A stretch of DNA of 64,000 bases. Source: DAOUKH01 sp965219875 (GTDB lineage: Bacteria; Chloroflexota; Dehalococcoidia; SHYB01). Below are positions 25,324 through 33,434 of this stretch, in pieces. How positions within the stretch are numbered: the stretch's first letter is position 1; each line of letters opens with the position of its first letter. The stretch covers positions 186,001 to 250,000 of the forward strand of contig CBDCOW010000005.1 in assembly GCA_965219875.1 (NCBI GenBank). The letters run 5' to 3'. A program made the position numbers and the translations under genes. The notes under the pieces are model-generated. The model made no database searches, was not told the origin of the DNA, and was given only the letters and a program-made list of their open reading frames with translations.

Positions 25324-26424
25324 TCAGGCGTCGTACTTCAGGACGCTACGGGCCACCTGCCCATGTTGCAGTTCGTCGAGGGCGGTGTTGACCTCTTCCA
25401 GGGGCAGCGTCCTGCTGATGAGCTCGTCCAGCTTGAGCTTGCCCGACATGTAGAGATCGACCAGCATCGGAAGATCGATCGGCTGTCTGGCCCCGCCGAA
25501 GCCGCTGGCCATGAGCACGCGTTCGGGACGAATCACGTCAACGTCCAGCGTGATCTTCGTTCCGGCGGGGGGAAGCCCGATCATGACGCACGTTCCGCCC
25601 CGGTGCACGCTGGCGAACGCATCCTCTACCGTCTTCGCGGTGCCGACCGCTTCGAAGGAGTAGTCGACGCCGAGATCGTCGGTGAGTTGCTGGATCCGGC
25701 CGACGGGGTCTTCGCGTGACGCGTCGATGACGTGGGTGGCGCCGAAGTGCTCGGCCATTTCGAGCTTCTGCTTGCGGACATCGACGGCAATGATCTTGCC
25801 GGCGCCCGCGATAGCCGCCCCCTGTACGACGCAGAGACCGACGCCCCCGCAACCGAACACCGCGACGCTGCTCCCCGGCGCGACCTTCGCCCGGTTGAAG
25901 ACCGACCCGACGCCGGACATCGCCCCGCAGCCGATGAGGCAGACCTTGTCCAGGGGCGCGTCCTTTCGAATCGGAATCACGCACTCCTCGGGCACGACCG
26001 CCCCGTGGGCGAACGTCCCGATTTGGAGCAACGTGTGTACCGGATCGCCGTTGCGGTGGACCCGATAGGTATTGTCGAGCATCTTGAACAGGTTCTTGGG
26101 CATGCCCCGCATCAGGCAGATATTCGGCCTCCCCGAGGCGCAGAACTTACACCTGCCGCAGAACGGTTCCGGGTTCGCAATGAAGTGGTCGCCCGCCTTG
26201 GTGCGCGTCACGCCGGGCCCAACCCTCTCAACGACACCGGCGCCCTCATGCCCCAGGATCATGGGCAACGGGATTGGCCGCAGCGCCTGCATCATGCTGA
26301 GGTCAGTGTGGCAAACGCCGCTGGCAACATAGCGGACCAACACCTCGCCGTGCTTAGGCTCGGCTAGGTCCAGGTCTTCCACCACGAGCGGCGTGTTGTT
26401 CTCCAAGAGCACCGCGGCCTTCAT
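25324..26424 (-). CDS. Zinc-dependent alcohol dehydrogenase (MDR family)
   Basis: A 366-residue medium-chain dehydrogenase. Catalytic zinc ligands are visible in SGVCHTD and GHEGAGVV, the structural zinc site in CGRCKFCASGRPNIC and the NAD-binding Rossmann motif in VFGCGGVGL. The layout resembles class III-like alcohol dehydrogenases and NDMA-type relatives. GGAGG precedes ATG 26424. Middle gene of the monooxygenase-dehydrogenase-amidohydrolase operon. Confidence 0.92.
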   Translation of the reverse strand: MKAAVLLENNTPLVVEDLDLAEPKHGEVLVRYVASGVCHTDLSMMQALRPIPLPMILGHEGAGVVERVGPGVTRTKAGDHFIANPEPFCGRCKFCASGRPNICLMRGMPKNLFKMLDNTYRVHRNGDPVHTLLQIGTFAHGAVVPEECVIPIRKDAPLDKVCLIGCGAMSGVGSVFNRAKVAPGSSVAVFGCGGVGLCVVQGAAIAGAGKIIAVDVRKQKLEMAEHFGATHVIDASREDPVGRIQQLTDDLGVDYSFEAVGTAKTVEDAFASVHRGGTCVMIGLPPAGTKITLDVDVIRPERVLMASGFGGARQPIDLPMLVDLYMSGKLKLDELISRTLPLEEVNTALDELQHGQVARSVLKYDA

Positions 26425-26433
26425 GCGACCTCC

Positions 26434-27648
26434 CTACTCCATAGCGGCGGCTTGCCTCAGGCTTTCAATCATCGAATTGCGCAGCAAGTACTGACGCGCC
26501 TTGGCCGGATCGTCGGCGAGGCGGCGCATATCGTCATTGCGGCGCCGCCTTATGTCAGGGTCCTTTTCCGCTATGTCGCGAGCGTTTTGCTCCGTCTGCC
26601 GCTGGACCACCTCAATGGCGATGGTGCGGCGCTCCTTGGTGTACCGGTCCAACACATCCAATTCTGCCTCGCCGCGCCAGATGCGTCCGATCTTCTCCGC
26701 CAGATTCACCGCATCGTGGACTCCGCCGTTGAGGCCCATGCCTCCCAGGGGGTTGTTCACGTGTGCGGCATCTCCCGCTATGACCACACGGCCGCGGCGA
26801 TAGTCTTCGGCCACACGCTGATGGACACGATAGATGCGCCGGAGCTTCACCGGATAGGGCCGGCCGGTCGCGCAGACCCGCTGGAGCCGTTCCTGTCCAA
26901 CCCGTTCCAAGGTTTCCTCGTCGAGGTCGGGATCGTCGAAAAAAGTCTCCTCGGGCCGGGTGGGGAACAGCACGCGCCACTCGGTAGGAGTATGGATGAG
27001 GGCGTGCCAGTCGGGATAGTCGCCGACGTAGGCCACGTGGGATAGGCCGGGGATGACGGACTGGAGATCGAAGGGTACGAATTGGGACAGATAGCGTTCA
27101 GGGTAGGCAATCCCCTGGAACTTCAGGCCCAGCGATGTCCGGACCGGCGAGGCAAGCCCCTCGGCGCCGATGGCGAACGCCCCCTCGAACCGCTGTGTCC
27201 CTTCCGGTGTCTCGGCGGTCACAACGGCGTGATCGTCAAAGGGCTCGGCGCCCGTCGCTCGGTGACTGAACCGTACCTCCGCCAGATCGCTCTCGTTGAT
27301 CGCTTCCAAGGCTGCGACGCACAGCGCGTATTGTTCGATCTGAAGGCGGAAGGGATATCTCGTATCGTCCTTGAGGAGGCCGAGATCGAATTCGGCTACC
27401 TTGCCCTCGTGACGGTCGCGGAATTGGTACTTGTCAGCCTTGAGTCCGTTGGCCAGCAGGTCCTTCACAATCCCTAGATCGTCAAGCATCTCGATCGTGG
27501 GTGGGTGGAAGGTCGATGCCCGCAGTTCCCCCACAAGCTCCGTATGGGCTTCGAGGACGAGGGACGGTATGCCTTGACGAGCTAGGGCCACGGCGGCCGT
27601 CAGACCCACCGGGCCGCCTCCCGCGATGACGACACGCTTTTCGCTCAA
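26434..27648 (-). CDS. FAD-dependent aromatic-ring monooxygenase (PHBH-like group)
   Basis: A 404-residue flavoprotein hydroxylase. The FAD motif VVIAGGGPVGLTAAVALARQG lies at the N-terminus, and RGRVVIAGDAAHVNNPLGGMGLNGGVHDA (split GD motif region) near residue 275. TTG 27648 is the likely start because GGGGAGG sits just upstream and the Rossmann strand begins within ten residues; an upstream ATG at 27726 would overlap the divergent alpha/beta-fold gene. It should insert one oxygen into an aromatic or quinoid substrate using NAD(P)H. Confidence 0.88.
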   Translation of the reverse strand: MSEKRVVIAGGGPVGLTAAVALARQGIPSLVLEAHTELVGELRASTFHPPTIEMLDDLGIVKDLLANGLKADKYQFRDRHEGKVAEFDLGLLKDDTRYPFRLQIEQYALCVAALEAINESDLAEVRFSHRATGAEPFDDHAVVTAETPEGTQRFEGAFAIGAEGLASPVRTSLGLKFQGIAYPERYLSQFVPFDLQSVIPGLSHVAYVGDYPDWHALIHTPTEWRVLFPTRPEETFFDDPDLDEETLERVGQERLQRVCATGRPYPVKLRRIYRVHQRVAEDYRRGRVVIAGDAAHVNNPLGGMGLNGGVHDAVNLAEKIGRIWRGEAELDVLDRYTKERRTIAIEVVQRQTEQNARDIAEKDPDIRRRRNDDMRRLADDPAKARQYLLRNSMIESLRQAAAME

Positions 27649-27746
27649 GACGTCCTCCCCTTCCAACCTGTCGCCATTATAGGCACCGAACGGTGCGAGC
27701 GCTTGACACGGCGAGCCGTCCAACAATAGCGTACGAAGCCTCCGTG

Positions 27747-28553
27747 ATGCCGAGACAGCAGAACATCATAAAGGGCTACGTGGACACGCCCTACGGCCAG
27801 GTCCACTACCGGTCATCGCCGGGGCCTCCGACCGGCACGCCGCTCGTCCTTTTTCACCAGACCGCGAGCTCCTCGGTGATGTACGAGTCGCTCTGCGCCG
27901 AGCTTGGCGATGACGTCTGGTTTTTCGCGCCGGACACTCCGGGATTCGGAGGCACGGCCGCTCCCCCGGAAACAGCCTCCATCAAGTATTACGCCGACGT
28001 CCTCTACGCATCCGTCAGGGCTATGGGCATCGAACGCTGCCGGCTATTCGGTCATCACACCGGCGCATCCATCGCGGTGCAGGTGGCCTACGACCACCCG
28101 GACTTGGTGCTGAAGATGGCACTCTCCGGCCCGCCGTTTCTTTCCGAAGAGGAGAAGGCCGAACGAAGGGCGGTGGTGCACCCGATCGTGGTGGCGAGGG
28201 ACGGCTCGTATCTCGCGGCTACCTGGGTGCGGACGTGGGCGAAGCAACCGGATATGCCCGAGTGGTTAGCGCATCGTGAGACGGTGCTGAATCTCCATGC
28301 TGGAGAACGGTATCACGAGGCCTATCTGGCCGTCTTCAACCACGACTTCGCCGGCCAACTGCCGCAGTTGCGGATCCCGCTCCTGCTCATGGCCGGCGAT
28401 CTAGACACGCTCTGGCCTCACTTCGACGCGGCCTGCAACGCGGTCCCGACCGCGGAAAGCGTCGCTTTTAGCGGGGTGGGCTCGTTGATCTGCGACCTTC
28501 GGGCAAGAGAGGTGGCCGAAACGCTGCGGCGTTTCTTCTTCGCCGGCGAGTAG
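27747..28553 (+). CDS. Alpha/beta-hydrolase-fold protein without a canonical triad (copy 3)
   Basis: A 268-residue protein divergent from the FAD monooxygenase gene. ATG 27747 is preferred by comparison with its two homologues (IIKGYVDTPYGQVHYR start); an in-frame ATG at 27693 would add 18 residues and overlap the opposite gene's upstream region. The elbow reads FGHHTGAS, the acid is in GDLDTL, and the His position reads GVGSLICDL. Related to meta-cleavage hydrolases by fold, but the catalytic residues are not there. Confidence 0.83.
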   Translation: MPRQQNIIKGYVDTPYGQVHYRSSPGPPTGTPLVLFHQTASSSVMYESLCAELGDDVWFFAPDTPGFGGTAAPPETASIKYYADVLYASVRAMGIERCRLFGHHTGASIAVQVAYDHPDLVLKMALSGPPFLSEEEKAERRAVVHPIVVARDGSYLAATWVRTWAKQPDMPEWLAHRETVLNLHAGERYHEAYLAVFNHDFAGQLPQLRIPLLLMAGDLDTLWPHFDAACNAVPTAESVAFSGVGSLICDLRAREVAETLRRFFFAGE

Positions 28554-28598
28554 GCGCCCACCGCGGAACGCGCGGGCCCCTAGTTCGGCTACAGCCGG

Positions 28599-29729
28599 TT
28601 AGGCGAAGCCGAACACCTTCGATACGTTGTCGAAGCTCGCTTTTCTTTTGTCTTCCTCTGAAGCGCCCTCGAACATCTTGCCGAATAGCTCCAGCGACTT
28701 CGGCCATGAGGACTCTGCGTGCGGGTAGTCGGTGCCCCACATGATGTTGTCCACGCCGATAAATTCGCGCATTTTCACGCCCACGAAGTCGTCAATGAAG
28801 GTGCCGAACATGTTTCGCTTCCAGAACTCGCTGGGCAACAGCCCCGACTTCGATGTCCAGCCGCCGGTGTACATGCGCCGTTCCCGGTAGGCGAAGTCCA
28901 TCTGATTCATCCAATGGGGAATCCAAGCGATTTCATGCTCCACCGATCCGACGCAGAGTTGCGGGTAGCGGTCGAAGACACCCGCGAAAATGATGGCCGC
29001 CAGAGAGACCCGCACCCAGTAGTCGTTCGTCGCCCGGCCCATGGCGGTGTTCGCGGTCACGCTAATCGGCCCGCCCGGCCCCGCCCGGCCCGTACCGAGG
29101 TGGAGGTTGAGCGGCATCCGGGCGTCCTGGGCCGCAGCCCACAGCCTCTCATACCGCTCGTCCATGTAGGTTTCCTCCGGCGGCGGGTTGACCGGAATCA
29201 TGGCGCCGGCGAGGCCCATCTTGGCGCAGCGATCAAGCTCGGCGATGGCCTCGTCGATGTCGTCCAGGTTCAGGCAGGCGAAACCCTTCAGGCGGCCCGG
29301 GTACGGCTCGACGAAGTCGGCCATCCAATCGTTGTAGGCGCGGCAGAGACCAGTCAGCAATTCGCTGTCGGGAAGCCTCCACCAGACGAGGCCGATGCTC
29401 GGCTGCAACAGAGCGCCCCAAATGCCGTCTTCGGCAAGCGCCTTGACCATCTCATGCGGATCGTACGCGGCCCTGGGCACTTCTTCCCACGGGCTGACCC
29501 AATCGATGGTGCTGGGATCCTCGAAGCGCCGGCCGGTCTGGACCGCGACCCCTACCGTCGCGACCTGCTCTCCGTTATAGAACCAGCCGTCATAGTCCCG
29601 GCCGTCCTCCGTCTTTGCCTTCCGCATAACCGGAGCCTCGTCGCGGAGCTTCGGGTCGATGCGGGCCGCGTAGATGTCGGGCGGTTCGACGATGTGCGTG
29701 TCGGCAGAGATGATCTTGTCATTCGCCAT
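28599..29729 (-). CDS. Amidohydrolase_2 family protein (paralogue 5)
   Basis: A 376-residue ACMSD-like amidohydrolase with SADTHIVEPPDIYAARIDPK, central His in LNLHLGTGRAG and catalytic Asp in MWGTDYPHAES. It shares DFAYRERRMYTGGWTSKSG with paralogues 1 and 4. It is convergent with copy 3 of the alpha/beta-fold gene, and the aldolase gene lies 105 nt upstream on the same strand. Confidence 0.88.
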   Translation of the reverse strand: MANDKIISADTHIVEPPDIYAARIDPKLRDEAPVMRKAKTEDGRDYDGWFYNGEQVATVGVAVQTGRRFEDPSTIDWVSPWEEVPRAAYDPHEMVKALAEDGIWGALLQPSIGLVWWRLPDSELLTGLCRAYNDWMADFVEPYPGRLKGFACLNLDDIDEAIAELDRCAKMGLAGAMIPVNPPPEETYMDERYERLWAAAQDARMPLNLHLGTGRAGPGGPISVTANTAMGRATNDYWVRVSLAAIIFAGVFDRYPQLCVGSVEHEIAWIPHWMNQMDFAYRERRMYTGGWTSKSGLLPSEFWKRNMFGTFIDDFVGVKMREFIGVDNIMWGTDYPHAESSWPKSLELFGKMFEGASEEDKRKASFDNVSKVFGFA

Positions 29730-29833
29730 GGATCGTTACCTAACCGTGCCTCGCGCTCACCCGAGCGGTCGAGTCCCCTGCGACGCCCTGTCGAGCCCGT
29801 CAGCCGGGGGGCCCGTCGGGCGGCGGAGTGCGA

Positions 29834-30739
29834 TCAAGTGTACCCCATGGGTGGCCTATCCCCCGCCGTTCGGCCCGCGGCCTTTCGTCCGGTGTCGAGT
29901 ATTGAGTTGTCCGGCCTGAACATCCCGGTGATGATGATGCGAAATCCCTGTTCGACCCGCAACTCAGCCTCAGCCGCGTCGTTGGCTCCGACGCCGCATG
30001 GCACGTCGAACTCCTTGCAGGCCTCCAACACCTTCAGCAAGGCTTCCTCCTGCTCCGGGAACGGCTCGCCCATCCTGACGCCGGACGACAGCGCTAGGTC
30101 GAAGTGCTCCATCCATATGGCGCCGATGCCCTTCACCTCGCGGAGGATGTCTCGGATGTTCTTGACCCCTTCCGCGTCCTCGATGATGGCCACGATGAGC
30201 AACTCGCCATCGGGATCGAGGGGCCAGAGGTCCGCAGCATCGAAATATTCCTGCGGCGGCAGCCCCCAATAGCGCGGCGCATACCGCCTCCACCACCCCC
30301 GGAGGCCAGGCGGATCGGCGTCTTTGGCGCCCGGCGCTTGTGGATAGCGCGCTGCGGCCACGACACCCTTCGCCTCTTCCACGGTCGTCAGGCCGGGCAC
30401 GATCAGTCCATAGGGGCCGGCGTCGAGGGTCTGCTGTACCACCCACTGGTTCATGAGGAGCTCACGAGCGTCGGGGGCTACCCACGCGAACGGCATCGTT
30501 TCCGGCTGGAGACTCCCTTTTTCAACGATCTGACGCCGGTTTAACATCTGCGACAGCGATTGGCGGAGCTTCGTGAAGTTGAAGCCCTCGTGCTCCATCT
30601 CGATCAGGACGAAGTCGTAGTCGGACTCGTTCCAATACATCAACTCGTCCAGGTTGCCGTTCATGGCCACGCGGCCGAACACAACCTCGCGCTTCTCAAG
30701 AAGGTCGATCACCTTGTTGAGCCTTATGCCGTTATGCAC
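29834..30739 (-). CDS. HpcH/HpaI family aldolase/citrate lyase-like protein
   Basis: A 301-residue TIM-barrel class II aldolase-type protein. The motif YDFVLIEMEHEGFNF near residue 41, the PGLTTVEEAKGVVAAARYP stretch and VAIIEDAEGVKNI with the metal-binding Glu are recognisable; IWMEHFDLALSSG carries a second candidate acidic ligand. Such enzymes split 4-hydroxy-2-oxo acids to pyruvate or act on related CoA esters. GTG 30739 is preceded by GGGAG inside the end of the HbpS-like gene, so these two are coupled. Confidence 0.87.
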   Translation of the reverse strand: MHNGIRLNKVIDLLEKREVVFGRVAMNGNLDELMYWNESDYDFVLIEMEHEGFNFTKLRQSLSQMLNRRQIVEKGSLQPETMPFAWVAPDARELLMNQWVVQQTLDAGPYGLIVPGLTTVEEAKGVVAAARYPQAPGAKDADPPGLRGWWRRYAPRYWGLPPQEYFDAADLWPLDPDGELLIVAIIEDAEGVKNIRDILREVKGIGAIWMEHFDLALSSGVRMGEPFPEQEEALLKVLEACKEFDVPCGVGANDAAEAELRVEQGFRIIITGMFRPDNSILDTGRKAAGRTAGDRPPMGYT

Positions 30740-30741
30740 GC

Positions 30742-31167
30742 CTAACTCCCTTCAATATGCGCCGTGTGGGACAGCCCGGCCGACGCCAGAGCGGCCAGCG
30801 CGATGCTGTGGTCGTTCGGACCCGCCCCCGCGACACCGATCGCGCCGACAAGTTTTCCATCCTGGAAGATGGGCTCGGCCCCCGACCATACCATGACCTG
30901 AACGCCCAATACGTCAAGAAGACTCCGTGCCCACGGCTCCTCGGCTGCCTCTCGCAACTCGCCGCTGGGGGCGGCGAAGGCCGTGGACAGGCTTGCCTTA
31001 CCGGGCGCGCCAACCGCGCCGACGGGTTCAGCACCATCCATTCGGTTGAACGCTATCAGACGCCCTCCGGCGTCAACTACCGCAACGTCGACCACCACTT
31101 GCGACGCGGCGGCCTCCGCGACGGCCGCCCGGACGATCGTCATAGCCGTATGGAAGGATAAGGTCAT
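30742..31167 (-). CDS. HbpS/GlcG-like protein, second copy
   Basis: A 141-residue HbpS/GlcG family protein, first gene of the unit with the aldolase. It has VAVVDAGGRLIAFNRMDGAEPV and a C-terminal KLVGAIGVAGAG segment. ATG 31167 was chosen because the family fold begins there (LSFHTAMTIVRAAVAEA) and GGAGG lies upstream; the open frame extends 35 codons further without support. It is clearly diverged from the 6984 copy, so not a recent duplicate. Confidence 0.82.
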   Translation of the reverse strand: MTLSFHTAMTIVRAAVAEAAASQVVVDVAVVDAGGRLIAFNRMDGAEPVGAVGAPGKASLSTAFAAPSGELREAAEEPWARSLLDVLGVQVMVWSGAEPIFQDGKLVGAIGVAGAGPNDHSIALAALASAGLSHTAHIEGS

Positions 31168-31272
31168 GGCCGTCCGCCGCCTCCGGGCAACAATCTGAAG
31201 CGAGAGGTGGATGATGTCAATGACCGCGGGGTAGCACTGTAGCGCGGCCCTCAGCCCGAGCGGGATCCGCAC

Positions 31273-32110
31273 ATTGCTTCGACCTCCGGGGGACGCAGGC
31301 GGAGTGCGGACTCAGCGGCACCACCCATGCGAAGGTTCTCCCTACAGTCAAGTCAGGGGTACCAGGCTGGACGAGATTAAGAACCTTCGTGCTCAGGTTC
31401 CACTTGACCCAATAGCCAGCAAGCCCGGCGGGTCCAAAGCAGGTAAATCACGCGAGCATGTCCCCAATTGCCTCGATCCAGGTTTCTGCAAGACATCGGA
31501 CTACCCTAGAATGCAATGACAGGATGATCGCCCTTGCCCCTCAAACCAAGCCATCGGAGCATACGATGCGGAATACTTGCGGCTCCTCCGGCTGCGGCTG
31601 GTCGGATTCGTCGGGCGGGTTGAGGCGGTACCGCTCCCGCAGGGCTACCAGCCGAGTCCGCAGCTCCGAACTTTCTAGGCGCAGATTCCTTGGTCGCGCG
31701 CTTCCGGGCACGCCATCGGGGAGCACTAATCTCCACGACGAGCGGCAAGATTCTCCAAGGCAAGCAAGAACCGCACGAGAAGAATGAATGGTAGCGCATG
31801 CTCTATAGCACTAAACCAGTTGGAGCCGTCTATTTCGGGCTCAGTACCACACCGTGTACCACACGCAAGCGAGCCGCGCAGCGCCGCCCAAGACGGTTCG
31901 TCGAAAGGCCCATGCATCATCGGGGGCGTCGCGGAATCCTTGGCGGTGGAACAGTGCGTCAGCGCCAGTGTACGCCGCATCGTCTAGCGCCTGTCGCATG
32001 TCCGTCTCTTTGTAGCGGTCACCACGACGGGCGCCCCGTTGGTCCCGCGCCATCGCAGAGGGTCACCAAACGGGGGCATCACGTCTCGCCACCTACCAAT
32101 ACGGGCTTGT
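31273..32110. other. Gene-poor stretch
   Basis: No gene can be supported with confidence. Two small overlapping minus-strand frames (31541-31726 and 31726-31980) have weakly protein-like composition, for example SSELRTRLVALRERYRL, but neither has a clear ribosome-binding site or a recognisable family. The stretch separates the catabolic island from the decayed segment that starts at 32110. Confidence 0.4.
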
Positions 32111-32112
32111 GT

Positions 32113-32183
32113 CTAGCCTGCTTGCTGACTTGCATTGACTTCGTCGGTTGTGAGAGGGCGTTCCGAAATCCACCGCTCGATCT
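32113..32183 (-). pseudogene. AlpA-like regulator remnant (C-terminal part)
   Basis: Encodes IERWISERPLTTDEVNASQ, which matches IEQWISERPFTTGKVRGSQ at the end of the intact AlpA-like gene at 60091. Flanking DNA (about 32110-32240) matches 60076-60350 at nucleotide level, with the middle of the element deleted between CTCGAT and CTATCGTG. This is the trace of a second copy of the 60-kb mobile element. Confidence 0.75.
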
Positions 32184-32472
32184 ATCGTGCCGAAGTGCCT
32201 GCGCTGCCGTAGACCGCCATGCGCTGGAACGTCCCTTTCTTCGAGGCATGCAGCTCCTTGGTCCACTCCCGATGATGATGCTGGGGCACGAAGTCCCGGC
32301 TGGCCGACGCCATGTAGATGCAACGGGTGACGGCGATGGGCATCAACAGCTGGGGAAGCTCGTCCCCTTCCCGCACGTCTTCCCAGAACCGGTCATGGAA
32401 CGGCGGCGGCTGATAGCCGGTCCGCTCGCCTTCGATGACCTCCTCCAGATTGGCGCTCCATCCTCCTGGCAT
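32182..32472 (-). pseudogene. Truncated MaoC-like hot-dog dehydratase
   Basis: A start ATG at 32472 with AAGGAGG upstream opens a 96-codon frame beginning MPGGWSANLEEVIEGE. It holds the first half of a MaoC-type (R)-enoyl-CoA hydratase domain, ending near the expected active-site region SASRDFVPQHHHREW. After about residue 80 the sequence becomes DNA of the AlpA-element type, so the second half of the domain has been lost to the element junction. Confidence 0.7.
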
Positions 32473-32474
32473 CG

Positions 32475-32765
32475 CTACGCCTCCTTGGCGCCCTGGGGAG
32501 CTGGCCCGTCCCGGCGATACCCGAGGAGGGTATGCTGGCCCTGGGCCACTACCTCGCTGTCCTGGTTCCGGTAGATCTCCTCGACGGTCCAGAAGTGGCC
32601 CGTTCCCAGGCGTGTCTTCTTCAGGGGCGAGATGACGGCGAGCCGGTTGGCGGTGTTGATCCGGTCGCCCACTTGGATCGGTCGGTGGAACTCGAGGTCG
32701 GAGGAGACGAGGACCCCGTACGGGACGTTCAGGAGGGCCTTGAGATCCTCGTGAACGATGCGCTG
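32475..32765 (-). pseudogene. Fragment of a hot-dog (FAS1-like/MaoC N-terminal) dehydratase
   Basis: About 95 codons encode HEDLKALLNVPYGVLVSSDLEF-type sequence, a HRPIQVGDRIN turn, and WTVEEIYRNQDSEVVAQGQHTLLGYRR, which is the C-terminal part of a MaoC-like N-terminal dehydratase domain. Its own N-terminus is missing; upstream it joins directly to the middle of a broken CoA-transferase in another frame. It ends 3 nt before the truncated MaoC start, the usual order of the two dehydratase subunits. Confidence 0.65.
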
Positions 32766-33434
32766 CGGCCGGGTGGGACCCCGGTGGAAACATATTCGTT
32801 GAAGTTGAGAATGGCCAGGGTGAGGACGCCGTCCACCATGGCCATGTCGATGTAGTTGCCTTTTTGGTAGCGGAGTTTGGCGATGACGGCGGACAGAATG
32901 CTGATGGCGGCGTCCATCCCTCCCCCGACGCCGTCGGCCACGGTGACTCCCATGATGGAAGGCGGTCCGTCGGCGGGCCCCGTCATGTCCAGGAGGCCGC
33001 ACAGGCCGACGTAGTTGATGTCGTGGCCGGCGTAGCCGCTGTAGGGACCCGTTTGGCCATAGCCCGCGAGAGAAGCGTAGATGATGTCCGGCTGATGGTC
33101 TTGATGGTATCGTAGTCGGCCCCCAGCCGAGCAGCGGCCCCGGGGCGAAAGCCTTCCATGAACACATCGGCCGACCGCACCAGGCGATAGAGGACCTCCC
33201 GGCCCTCCTCCCGCTTCAGGTTGATCGCGATGCTACGGGAGTTCCGGCGGATGTGGGATCCCGGCCCTATGATGCGCCTTGCCCGGCTCTCCGAGCCGAC
33301 GGCTCCCCGGCCTCCTCCACTTTCACGATCTCCGCCCCAAGGTCTCCCAGGATCTGGTTGCAATGCGGGCCCGGCCCCATCGCGGCCAGGTCGACGATAC
33401 GAATGCCTTCCAGTGGTCCAGGCCTCTTCTCTCC
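32766..33434 (-). pseudogene. Broken CaiB/BaiF CoA-transferase
   Basis: The N-terminal half of a type III CoA-transferase in three or more frames. LEGIRIVDLAAMGPGPH is followed by a TAG-ended frame near 33270, continues with RNSRSIAINLKREEGREVLYRL and FMEGFRPGAAARLG, shifts again near 33100, and resumes as GGGMDAAISILSAVIAKLRYQ before running into the dehydratase fragment. The C-terminal half is absent. It directly follows the intact CoA-transferase at 33435. Confidence 0.8.

Noticed and set aside
27649..27726. An ATG start 26 codons upstream for the FAD monooxygenase
   Set aside because: It would put an unrelated extension before the FAD-binding strand; TTG 27648 has a good ribosome-binding site.
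31541..31980. Two small minus-strand open frames as genes
   Set aside because: No recognisable family, no clear ribosome-binding sites, and they lie in a decayed, gene-poor stretch. I list the region only as unassigned.
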